Positions 9,582 through 19,003 of a DNA stretch of 64,000 nucleotides are shown piece after piece. A program made the translations under genes and the position numbers. The notes beneath the pieces were generated by a model. The model saw only the letters and a list, made by a program, of their open reading frames with translations. It did not search any database and was not told where the DNA came from. How positions within the stretch are numbered: position 1 is the first letter of the stretch; every line of letters begins with the position of its first letter. The stretch is from JAZFSZ01 sp036446455 (lineage in GTDB: Bacteria > Pseudomonadota > Gammaproteobacteria > Acidiferrobacterales > JAJDNE01), in the NCBI GenBank assembly GCA_036446455.1, contig JAZFSZ010000098.1, positions 6,912-70,911 on the forward strand, read 5' to 3'.

Positions 9582-10868
9582 ATGGCAACGGTAGTCAATG
9601 AAATAAAGAAAGAAGATGTTAGCGCTTATATGCAGGCGGTAGGCGCGTGCGCGCGTGAAGCCTCACTGGCGATAGGTCGTGCCACCACGGCAACCAAAAA
9701 CAATGCACTTTTGGCCATCGCCGTTGCCATCGAGCACGCGCGTGACACACTGCTGCAGGCAAATGCCAAAGACCTGGAGGCGGGTCGCCAGGACGGGCTG
9801 GATGATGCCCTGCTCGACCGGCTGGAGCTGAACGATGATCGTATTGCCGCTATGGCGGAAGGCCTGCGGCAGATAGCAGCACTGCCCGACCCGGTTGGCG
9901 ACATTACCGATTTGGCCTATCGGCCCTCGGGAATCCAGGTAGGCAAGATGCGTGTGCCCCTAGGTGTCATCGGAATTATTTATGAATCACGTCCCAATGT
10001 AACCGTGGACGCCGCCGCGCTATGTCTGAAGTCGGGGAATGCAGCTATCTTGCGCGGTGGATCGGAGGCGATTCACTCCAACAAGGCGATTGCCGATACC
10101 ATTCATCAAGGCCTGCAATCGGCAGGCCTGCCAATGGAGGTGGTGCAAGTGGTTGAAACCACCGACCGCGCTGCAGTGGGTGAGCTCATTCGTCTGAAAC
10201 AATACGTTGATATTATTGTGCCGCGTGGTGGCAAGGGCCTGATTGAGCGCGTCAGTGCCGAGGCGACGGTACCGGTTATTAAACATTTGCATGGCGTGTG
10301 TCATGTTTATATCGATGACACAGCCGATGTGACAAAAGCCGTCGATATTGCCTTTAATGCCAAGACGCAGCGATACGGTACCTGCAACACCATGGAGACC
10401 CTGTTGGTGGCGAGGGGCATGGCTGCCCAGGTCTTGCCTGAATTGGCGAAAAAATATACCGATGAAGGTGTGGAACTGCGGGGCTGTGAGAAGACACGCC
10501 AGTTGGTAGATGGCATCCAGTCAGCGTCAGAGGAAGACTGGGATACAGAATATCTTGCCCCCATTCTGTCCATTCGCGTAGTGGAAGATCTGGATGCGGC
10601 GCTGGAACATATTCGTCAGCACGGATCCGGTCATACCGATTCCATCGTTACGGAAAACTGGTCGCATGCGCGACGTTTTCTGCGCGAGGTGGATTCCAGT
10701 TCGGTGATGGTCAACGCGTCTACGCGATTCGCCGACGGTTTTGAATATGGTCTGGGTGCCGAGATCGGAATCAGTACCGACAAAATCCATGTACGGGGTC
10801 CGGTGGGTCTTGAGGGGCTGACGTCACAGAAATTTGTTGTGTTCGGTGACGGCCACATACGCACCTAG
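9582..10868 (+). CDS. proA: Gamma-glutamyl phosphate reductase ProA
   Basis: NADPH-dependent enzyme that reduces gamma-glutamyl phosphate to glutamate semialdehyde, the second step of proline synthesis. The aldehyde-dehydrogenase-like fold is clear. The catalytic cysteine is C268 (RYGTCNTME), and the C-terminal part has the AEIGISTDKIHVRGPVGLEG signature. It has 428 aa, usual for the family. Its partner proB is not in the window. The position between holA and nadD is common outside the enterics. Confidence 0.96.
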   Translation: MATVVNEIKKEDVSAYMQAVGACAREASLAIGRATTATKNNALLAIAVAIEHARDTLLQANAKDLEAGRQDGLDDALLDRLELNDDRIAAMAEGLRQIAALPDPVGDITDLAYRPSGIQVGKMRVPLGVIGIIYESRPNVTVDAAALCLKSGNAAILRGGSEAIHSNKAIADTIHQGLQSAGLPMEVVQVVETTDRAAVGELIRLKQYVDIIVPRGGKGLIERVSAEATVPVIKHLHGVCHVYIDDTADVTKAVDIAFNAKTQRYGTCNTMETLLVARGMAAQVLPELAKKYTDEGVELRGCEKTRQLVDGIQSASEEDWDTEYLAPILSIRVVEDLDAALEHIRQHGSGHTDSIVTENWSHARRFLREVDSSSVMVNASTRFADGFEYGLGAEIGISTDKIHVRGPVGLEGLTSQKFVVFGDGHIRT

Positions 10869-10897
10869 CGAATAGTTGTCCATAAATACCTGTTTGT

Positions 10898-11512
10898 ATG
10901 ATCGGCATCTTCGGCGGTACCTTCGATCCCATTCATTACGGCCACTTGCGGCCAGCAGCGGAAGTGGGGCAATTGCTGTCACTGGAAAAACTGTTTCTTG
11001 TTCCAGCATCGGTACCGCCCCATCGACAAGCACCTGTCGCGACCGCCGAGCAGCGTTTACAGCTGATGCGATTGGCGGTAAGCGAGTTTCCGCAAATGGA
11101 GGTGGACGACTGCGAAATTCGGCGCGGCGGTATTTCCTATACCGTCGACACCCTGCGTCATTATCGACAACTGTATCCACAAACATCGCTATGTTTGTTG
11201 TTAGGGAGTGACGCTTTTGCCTCTATGCAATCGTGGCATCAGTGGCGGTCGCTGCTGACACTGGCACATCTTGTTGTGATGCAGCGTCCCCACCATGACG
11301 ATGTGGTGCCGGAATGGAGCGAGGCGCGACTGATCAGACATGTTGATGGGTTAATGAATTCTGCATCGGGAAAGGTTTATATTCAGAAGGTCACCCCACA
11401 GGATATTTCGGCAACCGGGATTCGACAGGCCATCGCCGCAAAAAACGAGTTTGCCACTTTGCTACCGTCCCGGGTTTTGCAATACATCCAGAAGTACAAC
11501 ATATATGAGTAA
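10898..11512 (+). CDS. nadD: Nicotinate-nucleotide adenylyltransferase NadD
   Basis: Transfers AMP from ATP to nicotinate mononucleotide in NAD synthesis. The nucleotidyltransferase motif GGTFDPIHYGH occupies about residues 5-15 and the C-terminal ISxTxxR-type motif reads ISATGIRQA. It has 204 aa. It begins 29 bases after proA and is followed 7 bases later by rsfS, the usual nadD-rsfS-rlmH cassette. Confidence 0.93.
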   Translation: MIGIFGGTFDPIHYGHLRPAAEVGQLLSLEKLFLVPASVPPHRQAPVATAEQRLQLMRLAVSEFPQMEVDDCEIRRGGISYTVDTLRHYRQLYPQTSLCLLLGSDAFASMQSWHQWRSLLTLAHLVVMQRPHHDDVVPEWSEARLIRHVDGLMNSASGKVYIQKVTPQDISATGIRQAIAAKNEFATLLPSRVLQYIQKYNIYE

Positions 11513-11519
11513 CAAATAA

Positions 11520-11876
11520 ATGGATTCGGAAAAAATGCTACAAACAGTTTTGTCTGCGCTGGAAGATGCCAAGGCGCAGAATACTATCTCCATTGACGTG
11601 CGCAACGTTACCGATATTACGGACTATATGGTCATCGCCAGTGGTACCTCGAGCCGACACGTGAAATCAGTGGCTGGCAAGGTGGTGGGCACGCTTCAGG
11701 ACGCCGGCAACAAACCGCTCGGTGTTGAAGGCGAAGACCAGGGCGAGTGGGTACTGGTCGATTTTGGAGACGTCATTTTGCACGTAATGCAACCAGTAAC
11801 ACGAGAGTACTATCAGTTGGAAAAGCTGTGGGGGCATGATGCGGTGGCTAAAAAGGCCAGCCACCCCGCCGAATAA
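11520..11876 (+). CDS. rsfS: Ribosomal silencing factor RsfS
   Basis: Binds ribosomal protein L14 and blocks joining of the subunits when nutrients are short. The protein of 118 aa carries the family signatures DITDYMVIASGTSSRHVKS and GEWVLVDFGDVILHVM. It sits between nadD and rlmH, as in E. coli. Confidence 0.94.
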   Translation: MDSEKMLQTVLSALEDAKAQNTISIDVRNVTDITDYMVIASGTSSRHVKSVAGKVVGTLQDAGNKPLGVEGEDQGEWVLVDFGDVILHVMQPVTREYYQLEKLWGHDAVAKKASHPAE

Positions 11877-11900
11877 TAATACCTGGCCTGCGGACAGACG

Positions 11901-12374
11901 ATGCGCATCCATATTATTTCGGTCGGTACCCGAATGCCGAAATGGGTGAAAACGGCCTGTGAAGAGTATGCCCGGCGACTGCCTCCTCACTGCCGGTTTG
12001 AAATCAGGGAGATCGGCGCCGGAAAACGGCTCAAAGGCAGTGATATTAAACGGGTAATGCGTGATGAAGGCGAGCGCATCCTGGCGGCCCTGCCGAAAGA
12101 CTGTGACGTCATTGCACTGGAGCGCACGGGCAGACAGATCAATACCATTTATGTGGCAGAGCAGATGAAGCAGTGGCTTTCAGGCGGACGCAATATCGCT
12201 CTGCTGATCGGCGGGCCTGAGGGGCTGTCGGAAGCGTGTCTTGAGCGGGCGGACACGCAGTGGTCACTGTCGGCGCTGACACTGGCCCACCCCGTGGTCA
12301 GGGTGGTGCTGGCCGAACAGCTTTATCGTGCCTGGAGCATCCTTGAGAATCGTCCATACCATCGGGGTGACTAA
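11901..12374 (+). CDS. rlmH: 23S rRNA pseudouridine-1915 N3-methyltransferase RlmH
   Basis: SPOUT-class methyltransferase acting on pseudouridine 1915 of 23S rRNA in assembled 70S ribosomes. The trefoil-knot SAM site is visible as LLIGGPEGLSEACLERA and the C-terminus is SILENRPYHRGD. It has 157 aa, full length. It closes the nadD-rsfS-rlmH group and is followed by an unusual 229-base spacer. Confidence 0.95.
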   Translation: MRIHIISVGTRMPKWVKTACEEYARRLPPHCRFEIREIGAGKRLKGSDIKRVMRDEGERILAALPKDCDVIALERTGRQINTIYVAEQMKQWLSGGRNIALLIGGPEGLSEACLERADTQWSLSALTLAHPVVRVVLAEQLYRAWSILENRPYHRGD

Positions 12375-12603
12375 AAGGATGTTGAAAAAGTCATTCCGTG
12401 GACTTTCCGGAAGCGGGAAAATGCGGTTCCCCGTTTGCTCTCATCTCTGAAGACTTGTCGTCATAAGAGATGACAATACATCTATGTATTGCAGGCAGGC
12501 TGTTGAAAAACACCGTTTTAGTTAACCTGCTATACCGGCTATCCCCTGAATGGCAAACCTGCAAGCACGCAGCGCCAAGGACGTTTATACTTGGGGTTCG
12601 TGA
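12375..12603. repeat. Intergenic spacer with direct repeat and palindromes, possible MITE remnant
   Basis: No convincing gene fits here. It holds a direct repeat GTTGAAAAA at 12381-12389 and 12502-12510. An inverted repeat TCATCTCT/AGAGATGA lies at 12441-12448 and 12466-12473 with a 17-base loop. A near-contiguous palindrome AATACAT-CT-ATGTATT lies at 12475-12490. No T-run follows any hairpin. From memory, GGCTGTTGAAAAA-like ends occur on some transposons and MITEs, so this may be a degraded element about 120-140 bases long. That origin is inference. Confidence 0.35.
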
Positions 12604-12633
12604 TTGTTCGGCATCCAAAACCCGTTGACAGAA

Positions 12634-13248
12634 GTGAACCCAGACTCCGATAGCCCCGACTTGAAGCAAATTACTGTTTATCTGGCCTCAGCCTCTCCGC
12701 GTCGAAGGCAATTGCTACAGCAGGCGGGTGTTCATTTTCAGGTCATCTTGCCCGACATTGATGAAGTGGTGAAGTCTAAGGAATCAGCAGAAGAGTTTGT
12801 GATGCGAATGGCGCTGGAAAAGGCGCAGGCAGGGCTGGCACTGGTAATCAAGGAAAACCGGCCTCTTGCCCCGGTGCTGGGTGCCGACACCTGCATCGTT
12901 CTGGAAAACGAAATTATCGGCAAACCGGGTAGTCGAGCGGAAGGTATTCGTATGCTGACAAGACTGGCAGGACGGTCTCACGAGGTCTTGACCGGTGTTG
13001 CCCTGGTGGAAGAGGAGAACATCCAGCAGGCACTCAGTCGTAGCCGGGTTGTATTCGTACCCTTGTCTGCAAAAGAGATCGAAGACTACTGGGAGAGTGG
13101 TGAACCGGTCGGTAAGGCAGGCGCTTATGCCATTCAGGGTAAGGCAGGCGCCTTCGTTGAGCGCATCGAGGGCAGCTATACGGGAATTGTTGGATTGCCG
13201 CTCAATGATATTGTTAGCATGATTAAAAAAACTGGCGCGAGATCGTGA
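12634..13248 (+). CDS. maf: Maf/YhdE-family nucleoside triphosphate pyrophosphatase
   Basis: Hydrolyses non-canonical or surplus nucleoside triphosphates; its place before rng suggests the YhdE (dTTP/UTP) branch. The signature YLASASPRRRQLLQQAG is present, followed by the conserved LGADTCIVLENEIIGKP region. No ATG is available near the N-terminus. GTG 12634 is my choice; TTG 12604 or TTG 12661 are possible, the last one starting closest to the conserved domain. A TATACT hexamer at 12586-12591 might be a -10 element. The stop overlaps the rng start by 4 bases (GTGA). Confidence 0.88.
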   Translation: MNPDSDSPDLKQITVYLASASPRRRQLLQQAGVHFQVILPDIDEVVKSKESAEEFVMRMALEKAQAGLALVIKENRPLAPVLGADTCIVLENEIIGKPGSRAEGIRMLTRLAGRSHEVLTGVALVEEENIQQALSRSRVVFVPLSAKEIEDYWESGEPVGKAGAYAIQGKAGAFVERIEGSYTGIVGLPLNDIVSMIKKTGARS

Positions 13249-14708
13249 GCGAAGAAATTCTAATAAATGTAACACCACAAGAAACACGAATTGCGATTGT
13301 GGAAAATGGTGTTCTGCAGGAAGTCCATGTCGAGCGTACCAGCAATCGCGGCATCGTTGGTAATATCTACAAGGGCAAGGTGGTGCGCAACCTGCCGGGT
13401 ATGCAAGCGGCATTTGTTGAAATCGGTCTTAAGCGCACTGCTTTCCTGCATGCGGCCGACGTGTTTACGCCTGATACCGCAGTGAATGGCCAGACTGAAC
13501 CTCCGCCCATAAACGAGTTGTTGCACGAAGGGCAGGAGGTGCTGGTACAGGTATTAAAGGACCCACTTGGGACCAAGGGTGCGCGCCTCACTATGCACAT
13601 TACCTTGCCAGCACGACATCTGGTTTATTTGCCGTCTTCAAACCACATCGGTGTATCGCAAAAGATAGAAGACGATGAAACCCGCGAACGTTTGCGACAG
13701 ATTGTGAAATCCGCGGTTGAGGGAGACGAACAGGGTGGATACATTCTGCGCACCATGGCGGAGAATGCGACAGAAGAAGAGCTAAAAGTCGATATCCGCT
13801 ATTTGCGCAAGATCTGGAATATTGCCAGAGCCAGGAGCGAGAAGATTCCAGTATCGATGCTGGTGCATGAAGACTTGCCGCTGGCGATGCGGGCCATGCG
13901 TGATATTGTTAGCAGTGCAACCGAACAGGTGCGAATTGACTCGCGTGAGACGTTCCAGAAGGCACAGGAGTTTGTGAGCGAATTTATTCCCGAACTGGAT
14001 ACCCGCATTCAGTACTATCCCGGAGAGCGCCCCATTTTTGATCTCTATTCCGTCGAAGACGAGATTCAGAAGGCACTGGAACGCAAGGTACTGCTCAAAT
14101 CGGGTGGTTATCTGATTTTCGATCAGACCGAGGCGATGACAACAGTCGATGTGAATACCGGAGCCTACGTGGGAAGAAAGAATCTGGAAGAGACGCTGCT
14201 AAAAACCAATCTCGAAGCTGCGCAGGCCATTGCACGGCAATTACGATTGCGTAATCTCGGCGGCATCATCATTATCGATTTTATTGATATGAATGATGAT
14301 GAACACAAGCGTATGGTCATGCGTGCATTGGAAAAATGGATATCACGCGACCGCAGCAAGGTGCATCTGACGCAGATATCGCAATTGGGGCTGGTCGAGC
14401 TGACGCGCAAGCGAACCCGTGAGAGTCTCGAGCACGTACTCTGTGAACCCTGCAGTGTATGTGGCGGGCGCAGCATGTTGAAAACGGCCCAGACCGTGTG
14501 TTATGAAATTTTCAGGGAGATATTGCGGGAGGCCAGGCAGTTTGGTGGCGACCAGTATCTCGTAATCGGGTCCCAGTCTGTTATTGATATGCTGCTGGAT
14601 GAAGAGGCTGAAGGTTTGGAAAAACTGCAGGAGTTTATTGATAAGCCAATCAACCTGCAGGTGGAGCCACTTTATCAGTCGGAACAATATGATGTGGTTC
14701 TGGTCTGA
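13245..14708 (+). CDS. rng: Ribonuclease G
   Basis: Endoribonuclease of the RNase E/G family that processes the 5' end of 16S rRNA and degrades mRNAs. An S1-like RNA-binding domain lies at about residues 35-125. The catalytic DNase-I-like domain includes VDVNTGAYVG and IIIDFIDM, and the zinc-link motif CEPCSVCGG comes near the end. At 487 aa without a long tail it is RNase G rather than RNase E. The start is GTG, overlapping maf. The maf-rng-yhdP order matches E. coli. Confidence 0.95.
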   Translation: MSEEILINVTPQETRIAIVENGVLQEVHVERTSNRGIVGNIYKGKVVRNLPGMQAAFVEIGLKRTAFLHAADVFTPDTAVNGQTEPPPINELLHEGQEVLVQVLKDPLGTKGARLTMHITLPARHLVYLPSSNHIGVSQKIEDDETRERLRQIVKSAVEGDEQGGYILRTMAENATEEELKVDIRYLRKIWNIARARSEKIPVSMLVHEDLPLAMRAMRDIVSSATEQVRIDSRETFQKAQEFVSEFIPELDTRIQYYPGERPIFDLYSVEDEIQKALERKVLLKSGGYLIFDQTEAMTTVDVNTGAYVGRKNLEETLLKTNLEAAQAIARQLRLRNLGGIIIIDFIDMNDDEHKRMVMRALEKWISRDRSKVHLTQISQLGLVELTRKRTRESLEHVLCEPCSVCGGRSMLKTAQTVCYEIFREILREARQFGGDQYLVIGSQSVIDMLLDEEAEGLEKLQEFIDKPINLQVEPLYQSEQYDVVLV

Positions 14709-14759
14709 TTTCATGACCATGCGAACTCACAATTACTCTCCTCTATTGACAGGTAGGGT

Positions 14760-17700
14760 ATGAGACGCAGGCTTTTGCGTGCCGCAGGTTTTGCCTCGCG
14801 ATGGATGTCTTATGCCGGGGCGGCAGTGCTGTTGTTGGGCGTAGTCAGCTATGTCGCCGCACGTTTGTGGTTGCCGTCGCTACTGGTTGACAAATCCCGG
14901 ATTGAAAAATCTTTAACCGATCTGTCGGGTCAGACCGTCCAGATTGAACATATACAGCCTCACTGGGACGGTATCTTTCCCGGTGTTGCGGTGAGCGGTG
15001 TCAGGGTGTTTTCCGGGAATGCGCGCAGCCCCTCGATTATTCTGGAGCAGGTGCGCGTCACCATTTCCCTCCTGTCCCTGTTGCAAGGCAAGTTCGGTAT
15101 CCATCGTCTGGTGGTGGTACGTCCGCATATTGCACTTGAGCGACTGGCAGACAATCGATTCCGCATTAGTGGCTACACCACCAGTGGGTCCCGGGCCAGG
15201 ACACCGAACGGTCGGTTTATAGAGTGGCTGTTTGAACAAAAAGAGCTGACTATCGAAGACGGTACGTTGCAATGGCTGGATCACAAGGCGAGCAAGCCTG
15301 AACCTTATTATTTACTCGGTGTGAATCTGTCCCTGTCCAATGCAGGTCAGCGTCATCGTCTGGTATTTAATGCCGATTTCCCCGCTGATCTTTGTATCCA
15401 TTGTGCAATTGATATTGATATCGAGGGCAATCCACTGCTGGGTGATGACTGGGGTGGGCGTGTCACAATCAATGCCGTCGGCCTGGATCTCGCCGGTCTG
15501 CCGGAGGCGGTGAAAAACAGTTTGCCACCTATGTTGAAAGGACGTTTTGATCTGCAACTCAGTACCCAATGGGTACATGGTCGCCTGCGCGTGGCCCAGG
15601 GCAACATCGATGCTTTTGGACTACGTATTCCGGCATTGGTGTCCAAAGAGCCATTGTTAGTGGATCGTTTGCGTGGTTATGTGCGCTGGCAGGGCAAGGC
15701 GGGGGGTTGGCGCATGGATGTTGATAATGCGTTGATCGGACTCGGTGGAGAGCCGTGGTCGGCAGGTCACTTGCGGCTGGACCATAACCCCGATATCACC
15801 CACGCGCGTATACAACATGTTTCCGTTGACCAACTGGTTAGCTTCAGCCGCCATTTCGATGTGCCGCAGAGGGTACGTTTCTACCTCGATGGATTAAATC
15901 CATCTGGTAGCATCAATGACTTGCTGATCAAGTGGGATCGTCGTGCCGATGCGGAATCGAGGTTCTATCTCAAATCACGATTGTCGAATATCACCGTCCG
16001 CCAATTTGGCAAGCTGCCGGGCATCGAGGGGCTCAGCGGACGTCTGGTGTTGGCGCCGACCCGTGGTGACTTGTATCTAGATACGCGCGATGGCTCGCTG
16101 AGTTTGCCCCATGTTTTCCGTGAGAAAATTTCTGTCCGGCGTCTTCTGGGGCAGGTTCACTGGGATAAAAGGGAGGACCACTGGGAGATTACCGCACAGG
16201 ATATTCGCCTGACGGGTGACGCCGTGGCGCGAGGCAATCTGTTATTGCGGCTGCCATTTGACCGCACCTCTCCCCATCTCAAGCTACGCTTTGATTTCAA
16301 TAGTGCCAATATCAGGACCGCCGGCAAGTACTACCCGGTTAATCGAATGCGTCCCACACTGCTGGACTGGTTGGACAAATCGGTTATCTCCGGTTACGGC
16401 GTCCGCGGTCATGTGGTGCTCGATGGCGAGATGCGCAAATTCCCCTTTCGTGATGGCAGTGGCACGTTTGAGGTACGGGCAGATATCAGGGATGCGGTGT
16501 TTAATTATCTCGACGGCTGGACACCCGTTACCGGCGCCGAGCTCACTCTATTATTCCGTGGGCCAGCCATGCTGATTACGGCCCACTCTGGCTGGATCGA
16601 CGATCTCGCGATCCGCGACGTAGTCGTACAAAAACAGGACCTGAGGAATCGACAGGAACCGATCAAGGTCTCCATGCGAGCAACGGGTCCGGCCGAGGCG
16701 ACCCTGGCGGTGTTACGCGCATCCCCCATGGCAACACGAAACGACGTCTGGAGGCGATTCCTGGCACCTGGACTAGAGGCCCAGGGGCCCGGTGCGTTAA
16801 CCATGCAAATCACGATATTCCCCACCCGGCCAAAAGAAATGCGTTTGCAGGGTGAGTATCGTTTTCAGGGCAGTCAAATCGATACCCCAATCGCCGGTTT
16901 TCAGTTAAAAAATGTTCATGGCCATATTCGATTCGACGAGAAAGGGATTATCGACGGCAGGCTTGATTCCACTTTCCTGGGTGAACCGACTGCAATTGCG
17001 GTTCTGGGCAAACAGGGCAAGGATCAGTCACGGACCGTGTTTCGTGTCAGCGGCGTGTTAAGCGCAAAAGGTCTTGCCGATCATTTTGGTGGTGGGCTGG
17101 ATAAATTTCTTTCCGGGCGTGCCGTGTGGGACGGCGAGCTGGAGTTCACCGGCCATGGGCCCCAGTTTTTTATCCGTTCCGATCTGGCCGGCATGCAAAC
17201 CGCCTTGCCCGAGCCCTACCGCAATCTGGGAACGAAAACACCACAAGTGGTTCTGGAAACGATAGAGAGCGACCGCAACGCCCATCGCATGCGCGTCCAG
17301 CTGGGCAGCAACAGTCATGGTGTGCTGGATTTCAAAAACAGCGGAGCACGCTGGCGTTTTGCAGGCGGCCACATTGCGCTGGGGGAGACCCAGGTCGAGG
17401 TGCCGACCCACGAGGGCTTGCACGTTAGTCTGGCAGCAAGACATCTCAACGGCGATGCCTGGGCCGCTCTGTTTTCAGGTGCTGGCGAAGGGGGGTTACC
17501 GGAATTTGTGTGGCAACTGGGCGCCACGGCAGAAGCGCTGGAAATATACGGCCGTCGTGCCGGAAAATTTCAACTCAATCTCATGCGCCAGAAAGGTGGT
17601 TGGCAAGGCGTCATCGGTGGCGATACCCTGGAAGGCAAGATCCGGCTGTTGACCGGTGATAACGGCCGCATTGATCTCGACCTGAACCGACTGCGACTAC

Positions 17701-18578
17701 CGCCGCAATTAGAGGCGAAACATCGCCAGCGTCTTGATCCACGTGATTTTCCCACACTTGCGATCAAGGCGCGGAAATTCCAGGTGGGGAAAGCGGATCT
17801 GGGCGCGCTGGATTTTTGGGGTGCGCATACTGATATCGGCTGGAAAATCCTGCATTTCAATCTGGAACGCCCGGAGATGCGCCTGTTTGCCGATGGCAGC
17901 TGGTATTACGTTGTCGGTCACGACTCCGTGGAAATGGAGTTGCAGTTAATCAGTGACAACATGGGCAAGACGCTAGCGGCACTGGGTTTGAAAGACCAGA
18001 TGCATAAAGGCAAAGTCGACCTGAAGATTGATCTACGCTGGCGCGAGGACAGCAAACGACCGGGTCTGTCAAATATGGATGGCAAAATTGAATTGTCGGT
18101 CAAGGATGGATCGCTACTGGATGTCAAAGAGGGTATCGCGCGCCTCGCGGGTGCGCTCAATCTTTCCTCGTTTGGCAAATACTTGACACTCAATTTTGAT
18201 CCAGCCATCGGTAAAGGTTTCGTCTTCAGTGATATCTCCGGCCGCATCGCAATTAAAAATGGTGATGCCTATACTGATGCCTTTTCCGTGCGTGGATCAG
18301 CGGCAGATATTATTATCCGTGGGCGCATCGGGCTGGTGAAAGAAGATTTCGATCTGGTAGCGGATATCTATCCAGACCTGCGAGGCGGGGTCACCGTGGC
18401 TGCTGGCTGGTTGTGGGGGCCGGCAACAGCGGCATGGATTCTTGCGATTCAAGAGTTGTTGAAGAAGGAAATCGCCGAGGGCACGCGCATTACCTACAAC
18501 ATTACCGGGAAATGGCAATCCCCCAAGATCGTAAAGCATATACGTAAACCCGCGGTTAACGAGGAATCTGATGAATAG
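14760..18578 (+). CDS. yhdP: AsmA-like inner-membrane protein YhdP
   Basis: Very large envelope protein (1272 aa) of the YhdP/TIGR02099 type. In E. coli it helps move phospholipids from the inner to the outer membrane together with TamB and YdbH. One N-terminal membrane anchor (about residues 15-38) is followed by a long beta-rich periplasmic part with AsmA-like repeats. A conserved C-terminal segment contains GWLWGPATAAWILAIQELL. It follows rng by 51 bases. The mla genes for lipid traffic are elsewhere in this window. Confidence 0.9.
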   Translation: MRRRLLRAAGFASRWMSYAGAAVLLLGVVSYVAARLWLPSLLVDKSRIEKSLTDLSGQTVQIEHIQPHWDGIFPGVAVSGVRVFSGNARSPSIILEQVRVTISLLSLLQGKFGIHRLVVVRPHIALERLADNRFRISGYTTSGSRARTPNGRFIEWLFEQKELTIEDGTLQWLDHKASKPEPYYLLGVNLSLSNAGQRHRLVFNADFPADLCIHCAIDIDIEGNPLLGDDWGGRVTINAVGLDLAGLPEAVKNSLPPMLKGRFDLQLSTQWVHGRLRVAQGNIDAFGLRIPALVSKEPLLVDRLRGYVRWQGKAGGWRMDVDNALIGLGGEPWSAGHLRLDHNPDITHARIQHVSVDQLVSFSRHFDVPQRVRFYLDGLNPSGSINDLLIKWDRRADAESRFYLKSRLSNITVRQFGKLPGIEGLSGRLVLAPTRGDLYLDTRDGSLSLPHVFREKISVRRLLGQVHWDKREDHWEITAQDIRLTGDAVARGNLLLRLPFDRTSPHLKLRFDFNSANIRTAGKYYPVNRMRPTLLDWLDKSVISGYGVRGHVVLDGEMRKFPFRDGSGTFEVRADIRDAVFNYLDGWTPVTGAELTLLFRGPAMLITAHSGWIDDLAIRDVVVQKQDLRNRQEPIKVSMRATGPAEATLAVLRASPMATRNDVWRRFLAPGLEAQGPGALTMQITIFPTRPKEMRLQGEYRFQGSQIDTPIAGFQLKNVHGHIRFDEKGIIDGRLDSTFLGEPTAIAVLGKQGKDQSRTVFRVSGVLSAKGLADHFGGGLDKFLSGRAVWDGELEFTGHGPQFFIRSDLAGMQTALPEPYRNLGTKTPQVVLETIESDRNAHRMRVQLGSNSHGVLDFKNSGARWRFAGGHIALGETQVEVPTHEGLHVSLAARHLNGDAWAALFSGAGEGGLPEFVWQLGATAEALEIYGRRAGKFQLNLMRQKGGWQGVIGGDTLEGKIRLLTGDNGRIDLDLNRLRLPPQLEAKHRQRLDPRDFPTLAIKARKFQVGKADLGALDFWGAHTDIGWKILHFNLERPEMRLFADGSWYYVVGHDSVEMELQLISDNMGKTLAALGLKDQMHKGKVDLKIDLRWREDSKRPGLSNMDGKIELSVKDGSLLDVKEGIARLAGALNLSSFGKYLTLNFDPAIGKGFVFSDISGRIAIKNGDAYTDAFSVRGSAADIIIRGRIGLVKEDFDLVADIYPDLRGGVTVAAGWLWGPATAAWILAIQELLKKEIAEGTRITYNITGKWQSPKIVKHIRKPAVNEESDE

Positions 18579-18616
18579 GCAACCGCGCGGTGCTAAAGTA
18601 AGGTGTTGAAGCGGGG

Positions 18617-18967
18617 ATGTCGGGGTTGATGAAAACAGCCGGTATTTTTCGATGGCTGGTGTTGGCGGGCATGAGCTGCGGTGCAATGGTTGCCCACGCA
18701 GATGGTTTCGAGATCAGTGCTGAACAGTGGGCGAGACCCAGAAGCGGCGAACGCATCGTTGCATTGATATCGCTTCAAAAACTGGTGCGGCATCTGGATG
18801 AGCGAGCGGCCGCGGTGGTGATCATACGTTATGCCGGTGGAGATGAAGGCCTGTTATGGGCAGAAGAATTGCGTGGCTGGTTTGTTGCCCTGGGGATACC
18901 GGGTGACCGGTTGCGGTTGCGCGCTGGTTTGCCGGCCCGCGATCGATTGGTGCTGGAAATGGAATAA
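18617..18967 (+). CDS. Small secreted protein of unknown function
   Basis: A 116-residue protein with a clear signal peptide (hydrophobic core WLVLAGMSCGAMVAHA, likely cut after AHA). The mature part is about 85 residues. It contains VVIIRYAGGDEGLLWAEEL and a following helix-turn that resembles half of an OmpA-like or alpha/beta fold, but I do not recognise a named family. An alternative start is ATG 18629. It lies between yhdP and the nitrilase-family gene on the same strand and may share their transcript. Function is not known. Confidence 0.7.
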   Translation: MSGLMKTAGIFRWLVLAGMSCGAMVAHADGFEISAEQWARPRSGERIVALISLQKLVRHLDERAAAVVIIRYAGGDEGLLWAEELRGWFVALGIPGDRLRLRAGLPARDRLVLEME

Positions 18968-19003
18968 ATTTGGAAACCGAATAAGTAGCGACAGGAGCAG
19001 GAT

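Noticed and set aside
12391..12669. Minus-strand frame across the rlmH-maf spacer
   Set aside because: It runs through palindromes and into maf, with no similarity to known proteins.
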